A program made the translations under genes and the position numbers. DNA of 64,000 nucleotides from Muricoccus pecuniae. Lineage in GTDB: Bacteria; Pseudomonadota; Alphaproteobacteria; Acetobacterales; Acetobacteraceae. Positions 28,295-36,888 of this stretch are shown here, in pieces. Below the pieces are notes generated by a model. It had not been told where the DNA came from. It ran no database searches and saw only the letters and a list, made by a program, of their open reading frames with translations. The stretch spans positions 124,001 through 188,000 of the forward strand of contig NZ_JACIJD010000008.1 in NCBI RefSeq assembly GCF_014199205.1. Reading direction: 5' to 3'. The stretch's first letter is position 1. Each line of letters starts with the position of its first letter.

Positions 28295-29503
28295 ATGCTC
28301 GAAAAGTTCCGCGCCCTGCGCGCCGAGCACGCGGCCGTGTCCGCTGCCGGCCGGGATCCCTTCGGCGTCGCCTTCGACACCGTCCTCTCCGCGACCGAGG
28401 CCGTGCTGGAAGGGCGGCGGGTGCTGCTGCTCGGCACCAACAACTATCTCGGCCTCACCTTCGACCCCGACTGCATCGAGGACGCGGCCGAGGCCGTGCG
28501 TTCGCTGGGGACGGGGACGACCGGCTCGCGCATCGCGAACGGCACCTATGGCGGCCATGCGGCGCTGGAGGCGCGGCTGGCGCGCTTCCTCGGCCGCCGC
28601 TCGGCCATGGTCTTCACCACGGGGTATCAGGCGAATCTCGGCGCGCTCGCCGCTCTCGCGGGCCGCGGCGACCATCTCCTGCTGGATGCGGACAGCCATG
28701 CGAGCATCTATGACGGCGCCCGCCTGAGCGCGGCGCAGGTCACGCGCTTCCGCCACAACGACCCCGACGACCTCCGCCGCCGCCTGCGCCACCTGTCGAG
28801 CCAGCCCGGCGAGAAGCTGATCGTCGCCGAGGGCATCTACAGCATGCTCGGCGACACCGCGCCGCTGCGCGAGATCGTCGAGGTCAAGCGCGAGGCCGGG
28901 GCCTGGCTGCTGGTGGACGAGGCGCACTCGCTCGGCGTGCTCGGCGAGAGCGGGCGCGGCCTCGCGGAAGCCGAGGGCGTGGAGGCGGAGGTGGACTTCG
29001 TCGTCGGCACCTTCAGCAAGAGCCTCGGCGCGATCGGAGGCTTCCTCGCCTCCGACCTCGACGGCTTCGACGCGCTACGCCTCTCCGCCCGCGCCTACAT
29101 GTTCACGGCCTCCCTCCCTCCCTCCACCGTCGCCTCCGTCACGCGGGCGATCGAGGTGATGGAGGCCCGGCCGGAGCTGCGCGAGGCGCTGCGGCGGAAC
29201 GGGCAGCGGCTGCATGCCGGGCTCTCGGCGGCCGGGTTCATGCTGGGCGCCATGCCGAGCCCGATCGTCTCCCTTCCCATGCCGGACCGGGAGAGGGCGG
29301 TGCTGTTCTGGAACCGCCTGCTCGAGGCCGGGGTCTACGCGAATCTCGCCCTCGGCCCCGCGACCCCGGGCGGCAAGCCGCTGCTCCGCATGAGCGTCAG
29401 CGCGCTCCTCACCCCGGCGCAGATCGACGCGGCGGTCCTCGCCGTCGCGCGCACGGGCGAGGCGCTGGGGCTGATCGGCACGGCGCTGGAAGCGGCGGAA
29501 TAG
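28295..29503 (+). CDS. spt: serine palmitoyltransferase
   Basis: PLP-dependent alpha-oxoamine synthase of 402 residues that condenses serine with an acyl thioester to give 3-oxo-sphinganine. The PLP lysine is in VGTFSKSLGAIGGF (about residue 243); LLVDEAHSLGVLGESGRG carries the PLP aspartate and histidine; NNYLGLT and TGTTGSRIANGTYGGH are family motifs. It could be confused with 8-amino-7-oxononanoate synthase or the glycine C-acyltransferase, but the adjoining ACP and the other ceramide genes nearby favour serine palmitoyltransferase. It converges on the Tam41-like gene with a 4-base gap. Confidence 0.87.
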   Translation: MLEKFRALRAEHAAVSAAGRDPFGVAFDTVLSATEAVLEGRRVLLLGTNNYLGLTFDPDCIEDAAEAVRSLGTGTTGSRIANGTYGGHAALEARLARFLGRRSAMVFTTGYQANLGALAALAGRGDHLLLDADSHASIYDGARLSAAQVTRFRHNDPDDLRRRLRHLSSQPGEKLIVAEGIYSMLGDTAPLREIVEVKREAGAWLLVDEAHSLGVLGESGRGLAEAEGVEAEVDFVVGTFSKSLGAIGGFLASDLDGFDALRLSARAYMFTASLPPSTVASVTRAIEVMEARPELREALRRNGQRLHAGLSAAGFMLGAMPSPIVSLPMPDRERAVLFWNRLLEAGVYANLALGPATPGGKPLLRMSVSALLTPAQIDAAVLAVARTGEALGLIGTALEAAE

Positions 29504-29507
29504 GGGC

Positions 29508-30443
29508 TCAGCGAACCGCGCCGCGGCGCCTGAGGCGCCAGAGCAGGAGCGGCGCCGCCAGCACGGGGTGGCGGCGCTGCCAGTCCGTGAGCTGGACCGC
29601 CACGCCCGAGTGCCGCTCGACCTTGCGCGCGAGGTAGTCCGCCCCGCCCTCGAAGGTGAAGGCGGCCTTCACCAGCCGCGCGACGTTCAGCACCTTGCCG
29701 AGCACCCGGCGGGCCGCCCAGGACCGCCTTGGCCCCGCCGGCCGGCCAGGGTGCAGCCGCCCTTCCCCGTCCGTGCGAGCCTCCAGGCCGAGCCGGGCGA
29801 GGGCCGCCGGCAGGGTGCGGGCGTACCAGTCCGGCGCGTCGTCCAGCAGGCGGTCCGGTCGGTTGCCGCGCTCGGCCCGCAACTCGGCGCCGTAGGTCCG
29901 GGCGAAGAGGCCGCGCCAGTACTCCCGCACCGTGCCGGAGGGCGGCCCCAGCGCCACGGCCCAGAGCGCCGCCGTTTCCACGGCCCCGGCCACCGCCGCC
30001 TCCACCCGCCGCCGGGCCGCCGCATCGCGCGCGTGGAGCAGGGTGGCGGGCTGGCAGAAGCGGGCCCAGACCGTGGTGTCGAGGGAGGCGGGGCGCACCC
30101 GCCGCTCGAACTGCGCGAGGCTCATCACCGCGACCTTGGCGCTGACCGGCCCCTCCGCTCCCTGCACCTGCCAGTGCAGCACGTTGGGCGGCAGCAGGGC
30201 GTTGAGCAGGGCCGGCAGGGCGCGGCGGTGGAAGGCGCGGTGGCCGGAGGTGAGGACGTAGAGGTCGAGCAGGCCGCCGGCGTCGCCGTCCCGCCGGCAG
30301 GCGCCGTAGAACAGCACCGCCTCCACCGCCGCCCCGTGGCGCGAGAGGATGTCCCCGGTGAGAAGCACCGCCGCGCGCATGGCGCCCCCTGGCCCGGGCT
30401 CCAGCCCCTCCGCCACCAATGCGTCGAGCGACCCGGGCGTCAC
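29508..30443 (-). CDS. Tam41-like CTP:lipid-phosphate cytidylyltransferase (putative)
   Basis: 311 residues with no close named relative in my memory. The layout follows mitochondrial Tam41, which makes CDP-diacylglycerol: a nucleotidyltransferase start (VLFYGACRRDGD...LLDLYVLTSG), a histidine segment (HRAFHRRALPALLN), SAKVAVMSLAQFERRV, QPATLLHARD and a late YGAELRAERGNR. GTG 30443 overlaps the stop of the lipid kinase (GTGA). Sitting between a lipid kinase and a CDP-alcohol phosphotransferase, it would logically convert a lipid phosphate, possibly ceramide-1-phosphate, to its CDP form. The family call is by pattern, not by search. Confidence 0.55.
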   Translation of the reverse strand: MTPGSLDALVAEGLEPGPGGAMRAAVLLTGDILSRHGAAVEAVLFYGACRRDGDAGGLLDLYVLTSGHRAFHRRALPALLNALLPPNVLHWQVQGAEGPVSAKVAVMSLAQFERRVRPASLDTTVWARFCQPATLLHARDAAARRRVEAAVAGAVETAALWAVALGPPSGTVREYWRGLFARTYGAELRAERGNRPDRLLDDAPDWYARTLPAALARLGLEARTDGEGRLHPGRPAGPRRSWAARRVLGKVLNVARLVKAAFTFEGGADYLARKVERHSGVAVQLTDWQRRHPVLAAPLLLWRLRRRGAVR

Positions 30444-31396
30444 GGCGCGACGAAGGCGACCCGGCCGGGGGCGGAGAGGAGCAGCCCCTCCGGCCCGGGC
30501 TTGAACACCTCCCCATCCAGCACGAAGGGCGCCTCCAGCCGGAGGGCGATCCGCTCCGCCCGGCCGCTGCGGTAGCCTGCCCCCGGCATCCAGCGCCATG
30601 GCCGCCCGCGGAAAGCCGCCAGCAGCGCGGCCGGGAGCCGGCTCGGCGGCGCATCCACCTCCAGCCAGCGCAACGGCCCTTCCCCCTCTCCCCAGAAGGG
30701 CCAGAGGCCGAGCATCAGCCGATCCAGCGGCGTAGCGAGGAGGAGAAAGCGCCGGCCTTCCCGCATCGCCGCGCCATCGGCCGAGATGCCCATCGGCGCG
30801 CCCTCCCGCAGCGGGTGCCCTCTCCCGCCGAGGCTGCGCAGCGCGGTGCCGCCGAGGGCCAGCAGCACGGCGAGGCGGTCATGCACGCCCCGCCGGTGCA
30901 GCGAGCGCTCGGCCAGGAGCTTCGCCTCGGTGAAGGCGCCGGCGCCGAAGAGAAGGCCGCGCAGGGGCGCAGCCTCCGTCCCAGGCCTCGCGACCTCCAG
31001 CACCGGCAGCAGCCGGCGGCGCAGCGAGCCCCGAAGGGCGGCGTCGCGCAGCCTGGCGAGCGCCGCCTCCCCCGGGCCGGCACTCCCCAGCACGCGCGCG
31101 GCAAGGTTCGTCTTCCCCGTGGCGAGCACGGCGATGGCGGGCGGGCGCTCGCCATAGGCGGCGGGAAGGGCGGTGAGCACCTCGCGGAGCGTGCCGTCCC
31201 CGCCCTGCACGGCGACCAGATCCACCTCCTCGGCCGCGAAGCCGGCCAGGGCCTCGACCAGGGCCTCGCGGCTCTCGGGCGCGGCGCGGGGCATGGAGGC
31301 CGCCGCCGCGCCGAGGGCGAAGCGGCCCTCCCGCAGGGCTCGGCTGCGGGGGTTGCTGATCACGCCGATGCGCGCCGCCCCGGCGGCAGGGCTCAT
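30440..31396 (-). CDS. DAG-kinase-like lipid kinase (candidate ceramide kinase)
   Basis: 318 residues of the diacylglycerol/sphingosine kinase catalytic family. It starts ARIGVISNPRSRALR, has the ATP-binding VAVQGGDGTLREVL (about residues 66-79) and the later LATGKTNLAARVLG. The Caulobacter ceramide kinase CpgB belongs to this family, and the location in a ceramide locus supports the same role; diacylglycerol or undecaprenol kinase are alternatives. Its ATG overlaps the phosphotransferase stop (ATGA) and its stop overlaps the next gene (GTGA), so the three minus-strand genes are tightly coupled. Confidence 0.75.
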   Translation of the reverse strand: MSPAAGAARIGVISNPRSRALREGRFALGAAAASMPRAAPESREALVEALAGFAAEEVDLVAVQGGDGTLREVLTALPAAYGERPPAIAVLATGKTNLAARVLGSAGPGEAALARLRDAALRGSLRRRLLPVLEVARPGTEAAPLRGLLFGAGAFTEAKLLAERSLHRRGVHDRLAVLLALGGTALRSLGGRGHPLREGAPMGISADGAAMREGRRFLLLATPLDRLMLGLWPFWGEGEGPLRWLEVDAPPSRLPAALLAAFRGRPWRWMPGAGYRSGRAERIALRLEAPFVLDGEVFKPGPEGLLLSAPGRVAFVAP

Positions 31397-32544
31397 CCCT
31401 CGAGCCAGGAGCGGAGCGGCGCCCGGCGACGGGCGAGCCCCGCCTGCACCGTCACCACCGCCTGCTCGACGCAGCCGAAGAGGGTCCAGGCCGCGACCGC
31501 CAGCATGCCGAGATCGGGGCGCCCGGCGAGGGTGCCGAGGCTGAGCAGGAGCAGGTTCGGGTTCCGCCGTGCGATCCAGAGGCGGAAGAAGCTGTCGAAT
31601 CGCCGCCAGACATGAATCTCCATGCGGTAGAGGCCGAGGAACAGCCCCTCCTGCAGCCGCTGGGCGACATAGCCGCCGAAGACCACCGCCCCCACGATCA
31701 CGGGATGCGCGAGCGGCATCCCCGCCGCCTCCAGCCCGTAGATCCAGGCCAGCCACCAGAAAGGCGGGTGGATGAGGTCGATCGCGTGGTCGAAGACATT
31801 GCCCAGCGGCGTGGAGGTGAGCGTCACCCGCGCCAGCTTGCCGTCCACTGTGTCGAGGAAGGTCATCACCCAGGCCGCCAGCAGGCCGGGGAGGAAAGCC
31901 CCCTGCATGAAGAGCCAGAGCGCGACGAAGACGAGCACGAGGCTGGCCAGCGTCACCTGGTTCGGCGTGATGCCCAGCGCGGCGCAGGCGCGGACGACAT
32001 GGAAGGCGGGGCGCGGCCAGACATGCTTCGTGATCGCGTCCGTGACGCCCTTGTAGGAGCCGCCGAACATCTCCCACTCCACCGCCCGCCGCGTTTCGGG
32101 CGCGAGGCGGAGGAGATAGGGGTTGCCGCGCTTGCGCAGCGCCTTGTTGTAGCTCTCCGTCAGATCCGTGGGCGCGGCGGGGCGCAGGCCGGCGAAGGCG
32201 GCGTCCCCCGCCCCTCGCCCGGCCTCCAGCGCGGCGGCGATGCCCGCGGCCCCGGCGCCGGCGGGCAGATGGGCGGCGACGGGGAGGCCGTCCCCCGGGC
32301 GGCACAGCAGCCGGCCCGGGTTGCGGGCAAGGCCGGCGACGAGGGCGGCGTCGTAGACATGATCCGCCCGCATCAGCAGCAGCCCGGCCGCGCCTCCGGG
32401 CGCTCCTGCGCCTCCGGGCGCCTCGCCTTCCCAGGCGGCGACATCCACCATCCCCGCGCGCGCGAGCGCCCGGCGGAGCAGGGCCGATCCGGGCATGCTC
32501 CAGACGGGAACCGGCGATTCGCCGATCAGCCGCGCGGCCGGCAT
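31393..32544 (-). CDS. CDP-alcohol phosphotransferase with N-terminal domain
   Basis: 383 residues. The C-terminal two thirds is an integral membrane CDP-alcohol phosphotransferase with a complete catalytic motif: DTVDGKLAR, then G and two spaced aspartates in PLGNVFDHAID (about residues 220-245). These enzymes move a phospho-alcohol from a CDP carrier to an acceptor. The first 125 residues look like the late half of a GT-A nucleotidyltransferase (LLLMRADHVYDAALV, GLPVAAHLP) without its nucleotide loop, as if derived from a fused cytidylyltransferase-phosphotransferase. First gene of the operon with the kinase and Tam41-like gene. Acceptor unknown. Confidence 0.78.
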   Translation of the reverse strand: MPAARLIGESPVPVWSMPGSALLRRALARAGMVDVAAWEGEAPGGAGAPGGAAGLLLMRADHVYDAALVAGLARNPGRLLCRPGDGLPVAAHLPAGAGAAGIAAALEAGRGAGDAAFAGLRPAAPTDLTESYNKALRKRGNPYLLRLAPETRRAVEWEMFGGSYKGVTDAITKHVWPRPAFHVVRACAALGITPNQVTLASLVLVFVALWLFMQGAFLPGLLAAWVMTFLDTVDGKLARVTLTSTPLGNVFDHAIDLIHPPFWWLAWIYGLEAAGMPLAHPVIVGAVVFGGYVAQRLQEGLFLGLYRMEIHVWRRFDSFFRLWIARRNPNLLLLSLGTLAGRPDLGMLAVAAWTLFGCVEQAVVTVQAGLARRRAPLRSWLEG

Positions 32545-32586
32545 GGCTGGCGCGGAGGCCTCGGACGGGCGAGATTGCGCCGCCCC

Positions 32587-33525
32587 ATGGCCTTCACCCT
32601 CGCGCACGTCTCGGATCTCCACCTGCCGGTTCCCCCTGGGGCTCTGCGCCCGCTCGGGCAACTCGCGGGGAAGCGCTTGCTCGCCTATCTCGCCTGGCGG
32701 CGCAAGCGGCGGCGTGCCGCGGCACCGGGCGCGCTGCTGGCGGATATCGCCGCCGCGGAGCCAGACCACATCGCGGTGACGGGGGACCTCACGAACCTCG
32801 CCCTGCCGGGCGAGTTCGCGGCCGCGCGCGAGCTTCTGGCTGGCCTGGGCCCGGCCGAGGGCCTGAGCCTCGTGCCCGGTAATCACGACGCGACCGTGGC
32901 CGTGCCCTGGGCGAAGGGGCTGGGCCGCTGGGACGAGTGGATGGCGGGCGAGGGCGCCGGGCCGGGCACCTCCCCCTTCCCCTTCCTGCACCGCCGCGGG
33001 CCCCTGGCGCTGATCGGCCTCTCCTCCGCCCTGCCCACCCTTCCCGGCTCCGCGGCGGGGGAGCTGGGGGGCGGGCAGCTCGCGCGGCTCCCCGCCCTGC
33101 TGGACTGGGCGGCACGGGAGGGGCTGTTCCGGGTGATGCTGATCCACCACCCGCCCCTCCCCGGCCCCGGCGGCCGGCGCAAGGCACTGCGGGACGGGGC
33201 GGCGCTGCGGGAAATCCTTGCCCGCCACGGGGCGGAGCTCGTGCTGCACGGCCACCATCACCGGGTCATGCAAGGCGAGCTGCCCGGCCCGGGAGGCCCC
33301 ATCCCCGTTCTCGGCGCCCCCCACGCCCTCGCCCCCGGGCACGGATGGGCGGGCTGGTGGCTGCACCGGATCGAGCGCGACGCGGGGGGCTGGCGGCTGG
33401 AGAGCGTTCTACGCCTGCAGGACCCCGCGACCGGCCGCTTCGCGGAGGGCGCGCGGCCGGGGGCGTGGCGCCTCGCGCGCCCGGCGACGGAAGGCCTCGG
33501 GCATCCGGGGAGCGGGACGGCCTAG
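32587..33525 (+). CDS. calcineurin-like metallophosphoesterase
   Basis: 312 residues with the full two-metal signature: HVSDLHLP, VTGDLTNLA, VPGNHDATV, IHHPPL and HGHHHRV. There is no signal peptide. The family cleaves phosphomonoesters or diesters, including cyclic nucleotides and UDP-linked lipid precursors. It is divergent from the phosphotransferase operon with 42 bases between starts. A lipid-phosphate or CDP-lipid substrate is only a guess from context. Its stop overlaps that of the DUF2141 gene in CTAG. Confidence 0.85.
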   Translation: MAFTLAHVSDLHLPVPPGALRPLGQLAGKRLLAYLAWRRKRRRAAAPGALLADIAAAEPDHIAVTGDLTNLALPGEFAAARELLAGLGPAEGLSLVPGNHDATVAVPWAKGLGRWDEWMAGEGAGPGTSPFPFLHRRGPLALIGLSSALPTLPGSAAGELGGGQLARLPALLDWAAREGLFRVMLIHHPPLPGPGGRRKALRDGAALREILARHGAELVLHGHHHRVMQGELPGPGGPIPVLGAPHALAPGHGWAGWWLHRIERDAGGWRLESVLRLQDPATGRFAEGARPGAWRLARPATEGLGHPGSGTA

Positions 33526-33992
33526 TAGCGCAGCCGGATCGCCATGCGCCTTCCCTCTGCCGGCACGGTGAAGCGCACATCGGCGAAGTCGGGCAGGCCC
33601 ACCGTGGTCGGGGCGTCGTTGGAGAAGCCGTAGCCCTCGGCGGGCATGCCGATCAGGTTGCGGTTGAAGTCGTGGTCGTCGTTCTCGTCGTGATAGACGG
33701 CGATGGCATAGTCGCCGGCGGCGGAGAGGGCGAAGCAGGCCTCGGCCGAGGCCGCCCGCAGCGGGATCCGCTGCCGCGAGAGATAGGCTCGCCGCGCGAG
33801 GAAGGCTTCCGGCCGCGGGCCGTAGACGGTGACGGTGACATTGCCCGCGACGCGCCGCGCGCCGGTCACCTCCACCCGGAGCCTCGGCCCGGCCGGGGCT
33901 TCGGCCGAGGCGCAGGGCGCCACGCGGGGGTCCTGCGCCCGCGCCTGCCCCTGCGGGAGAAGGGCTCCGAGCAACCCCGCCAGGGCCGCCAC
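33522..33992 (-). CDS. DUF2141-type secreted protein
   Basis: About 156 residues. The mature part matches DUF2141: VTVTVYGPRPEAF, YAIAVYHDENDDHDFNRN (acidic, EF-hand-like) and GMPAEGYGFSNDAPTTVG. A hydrophobic stretch ending GQARAQ looks like a signal peptide, but its basic n-region (RRLRL) lies upstream of the only nearby start, GTG 33992. The next in-frame start is GTG 34115, which gives a 41-residue longer product reaching almost to the divergent HIT gene. The start is therefore uncertain. Function unknown. Confidence 0.65.
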   Translation of the reverse strand: MAALAGLLGALLPQGQARAQDPRVAPCASAEAPAGPRLRVEVTGARRVAGNVTVTVYGPRPEAFLARRAYLSRQRIPLRAASAEACFALSAAGDYAIAVYHDENDDHDFNRNLIGMPAEGYGFSNDAPTTVGLPDFADVRFTVPAEGRRMAIRLRY

Positions 33993-34134
33993 CCCGGCCA
34001 GGCGCAGCCGGCGTCCCGCCCCCGATTGGCACCCTCGCCGGGTGGCACCTATAGTCCCGCCGGGCCGGACCCGGGCGGCGACGCAGCCGGGGTCCGCTTC
34101 GCCCGCCCGCAGCACCGGCCGCTCAGGATGGGGA

Positions 34135-34578
34135 ATGCCAGCCGCAACGCTCGCCAAATTCGGCCATCCCACCACGCTGGTCGGGGAGACGGAGCACTGG
34201 ACCGTGCTGCTGCGACCGCAGCAGGTGACGCTCGGCTCGCTCGTCCTCGTCTGCCGCGAGGAGGTCACGCGATTCGGCGAGGCCAGCCCCGCCGCCTTCG
34301 CCGACCTGCACCGCGCCGTGTCCCGCATCGAGCCGATCCTGAGGGAATTCGTCGCCTGTGAGAAGATCAACCACCTCATGCTGATGATGGTGGACCCCGA
34401 CGTCCACTTCCACGTCATCCCCCGCTACGAGGGGCTGCGGACCCATCTCGGGCAGGGCTTCCCCGATGCCGGCTGGCCCGGCCCGCCCGCCCTGGCGCAG
34501 GCGGTGGAGCCGGAGGCGGCGGTGCGGGACGATCTGCTTGCGCGGCTGCGCGCGGCCTGGACAGCCACCGGGGCGTGA
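34135..34578 (+). CDS. HIT-family protein
   Basis: 147 residues with the histidine-triad core VHFHVIPRY near residue 91. The family hydrolyses or transfers nucleotide phosphates (AMP-lysine, Ap4A, nucleotide sugars). ATG 34135 has AGGA seven bases upstream. It is the first gene of a plus-strand run and its stop overlaps the LptF-like start (GTGA), linking a nucleotide-cleaving enzyme to lipid-export genes. Confidence 0.82.
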   Translation: MPAATLAKFGHPTTLVGETEHWTVLLRPQQVTLGSLVLVCREEVTRFGEASPAAFADLHRAVSRIEPILREFVACEKINHLMLMMVDPDVHFHVIPRYEGLRTHLGQGFPDAGWPGPPALAQAVEPEAAVRDDLLARLRAAWTATGA

Positions 34579-35810
34579 GCACGGACCCCATCGCCCCGGC
34601 CTACCGGGGGTTGCCGGCCGCGGGCGGGCTGGTGAGCCGCTACATGCTGCGGCTGCTGGCGCGGCCGCTCGCGGCCACCCTCCTCCTCGTCCTGCCGGCG
34701 CTGCTGCTGGAGCGGCTGCTGCGGCTGTTCGACCTCCTGGCGGGGGCGGGCAGCCCCGCCTCCTCCATCCTCCAGCTCCTGCTCTACCTCGTGCCCCATT
34801 ACCTCGGCCTGGCGGTCCCGGCGGCGCTGTTCCTCGCGGTCTATGTCGTCATCGCCAGGCTGAGCCAGGACCACGAGCTGGACGCGCTCCAGGCATCGGG
34901 CATCTCGCTCGCGCGGCTCGGGCGGCCCTTCCTCGCCGTCGGGCTCGTCTGCGCCGCGCTCGGCATCGGCCTCTACGGCTATGCCCAGCCCCTCAGCCGC
35001 TACGCCTATCGCGCGGCCTATCACGCTCTCACCAATGCGGGCTGGAACGCGAGCCTCGTTCCCGGGGAGTTCGCCCGGGCCGGGCGGCGCTTCACCGTCT
35101 CCGTTGATCGCCGGGAGCCCGGGAGCGGGCTCCTGCACGGCATCACCATCCACCAGCGGCTGGAGGGGGGCGGGGAGGTGCTGACCACCGCCGCCACGGG
35201 CCGCATGCTCTTCAGCAGCGAGGAGAGCGAGCTGCTGATCGAGCTGGAGGACGGCCAGCAGATCACCATCCGCCCCGATGGCGAGGTCTCAACCCTCGCC
35301 TTCTCCAGCTCCGCCCAGTCGCGCCCCTTCGTCCGGCGCCTCCCGATCTTCCGCCTGCGCGGGGGCGACGAGCGGGAGATGACGCTCGGGGAACTCTGGG
35401 CCTCGCGGGATGAGGACGAGCCGCCGGTGGAGCGGCGCCGGATGGATGGAGAGCTGCACGGCCGGCTCGTGCGCGCGGCCTCGCTGCTCGTCCTGCCCCT
35501 GCTGGCGATGCCGATGGGGCTGGCGGCGAAGCGGTCCAGCCGCTCGGTCGCCATCCTTCTCGGGGCGGTGATCCTGGTGGTCTACCAGCAGGCGCTGCAG
35601 CTCGCGGAATCGCTCGGCGATGTCGGGCGGATCGACCCGCGGCCGGCGCTCTGGGGCATGTTCATCCTCTTCTCCATCTTCGCGGCCCTCGTCTTCCGGC
35701 ACAGCAACCGCCACCCGGAGGAGGGCGCCTTCGACGGGCTGCTCGCCCGGCTGGACGCGGCGGCCGGTGCCCTCGCCGCCCTGCTGCCGCGGCGGGGGAC
35801 GGCGCCGTGA
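34575..35810 (+). CDS. lptF: LptF/YjgP-family permease
   Basis: 411 residues with the LptF/LptG arrangement: N-terminal helices (YMLRLLARPLAATLLLVLPA and following), a central periplasmic beta-jellyroll segment (about residues 155-275, including TAATGRMLFSSEESELLIEL) and three C-terminal helices. LptF and LptG form the membrane part of the ABC machine that drives LPS to the outer membrane. Start is GTG overlapping the HIT stop, and the stop overlaps LptG in the same way. No lptD, lptC or lptB is adjacent, unlike the usual lptF-lptG-lptD order, so it may be a paralogue for another lipid. Confidence 0.85.
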   Translation: MSTDPIAPAYRGLPAAGGLVSRYMLRLLARPLAATLLLVLPALLLERLLRLFDLLAGAGSPASSILQLLLYLVPHYLGLAVPAALFLAVYVVIARLSQDHELDALQASGISLARLGRPFLAVGLVCAALGIGLYGYAQPLSRYAYRAAYHALTNAGWNASLVPGEFARAGRRFTVSVDRREPGSGLLHGITIHQRLEGGGEVLTTAATGRMLFSSEESELLIELEDGQQITIRPDGEVSTLAFSSSAQSRPFVRRLPIFRLRGGDEREMTLGELWASRDEDEPPVERRRMDGELHGRLVRAASLLVLPLLAMPMGLAAKRSSRSVAILLGAVILVVYQQALQLAESLGDVGRIDPRPALWGMFILFSIFAALVFRHSNRHPEEGAFDGLLARLDAAAGALAALLPRRGTAP

Positions 35811-36871
35811 ACGGCGTGCTCGGCCGCTACCTCACCCGCCTCTTCGTCGCCCGCGCGCTCGCCGTCCTGCTCGGGCTGGCCGCGCTGCTCCAACTCCTCG
35901 ACCTCCTGGACAAGGCGAGCGACGTGCTCTCGCGCGGCGGGCTGGCCGATATCGGGCGCTACGCCATGCTGCGGCTGCCGACCACCCTCGGCCGGCTGAT
36001 GCCACTCGCCGTGCTGGTCGGCGCCATCCTCGCCTTCCGCCAGCTCGCCGCCTCGCTGGAAGTCACGGCGATGCGGACGGCGGGGATCGGCACCTGGCGC
36101 ATCCTCGGCGCCCTCGCCCCCGCCTGCGCCCTCGCCTTCCTGCTGCAATCCGCCCTCCTCCTCGGCGTCGCGCCGCGGACCGAGCGGGCGTTGGCGGACT
36201 GGTGGGACAGCCGCGACCCGGCGGAGCGGCCCCTCGTCCTGCCCCAGCGGCTCTGGCTGCGGAACGGCACGGAGATCGTGGCGGCCGACGCCGTCTCGCG
36301 CGACGGCGGGGTGCTGGAGGGCCTGCTGGTGATCCGGCGGGACACGGAGGGCCGCGCGCTGGACCGGCTGGACGCGCGCCGAGCCGCGCACGGGGCCGAG
36401 GGCTGGCGGCTGGAGGGGGTGCGCCTCATCCGCCCCGGCGCGAGCCGGCCGCAGGAGATGGCAGCCCTGCCCTGGCCCGAGGGCCCGGCCCCGCGCGCCC
36501 TGCGCGAGCTGGCCCGCCCCACCGAGGCGCAGTCCCCGGCCCGCCTGCTCGCGGGGTGGCGCGGGGAGGGCCCGGTCTCCCGCGGGCCCGCCTTCTACGC
36601 GGCGCGGCTGCACGCCCTGGCCGCCTCGGCCGCCGCGCCCTTCGTGATGCTCCTGCTCGCCGCCCCCGCCGCCTTCGGCCTGCCGCGGCAGGAGGGCGCC
36701 TTTCGTCGCGCGGCCGTTGGACTCGTGCTCGGCCTCGGCTATCTCGTGGCCGCCGGGCTGATGGCGTCGATCGGCGAGGCGGGCGGGCTGCATCCGGTGG
36801 CGGCCGCCTGGGCCACGCCGGTCCTCTTCGCCATGGCCGGGCTGCTCCTCCTCTGGCGGGAGGAGGGCTGA
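35807..36871 (+). CDS. lptG: LptG/YjgQ-family permease
   Basis: 354 residues, partner of the preceding LptF-like protein. Helices begin GRYLTRLFVARALAVLLGLA; LRLPTTLGRLMPLAVLVGAI and the short motif VTAMRTAGI (the coupling-helix region, EVTAMRTAG) match the family; three helices close the protein. GTG start in a GTGA overlap. The next gene follows after 17 bases on the same strand. Confidence 0.85.
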   Translation: MNGVLGRYLTRLFVARALAVLLGLAALLQLLDLLDKASDVLSRGGLADIGRYAMLRLPTTLGRLMPLAVLVGAILAFRQLAASLEVTAMRTAGIGTWRILGALAPACALAFLLQSALLLGVAPRTERALADWWDSRDPAERPLVLPQRLWLRNGTEIVAADAVSRDGGVLEGLLVIRRDTEGRALDRLDARRAAHGAEGWRLEGVRLIRPGASRPQEMAALPWPEGPAPRALRELARPTEAQSPARLLAGWRGEGPVSRGPAFYAARLHALAASAAAPFVMLLLAAPAAFGLPRQEGAFRRAAVGLVLGLGYLVAAGLMASIGEAGGLHPVAAAWATPVLFAMAGLLLLWREEG

Positions 36872-36888
36872 GAGAGGGAGTGAGCGCG

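Noticed and set aside
28295-29503. Calling this gene bioF
   Set aside because: No biotin genes are nearby, while an ACP gene precedes it by 3 bases and ceramide genes surround it.
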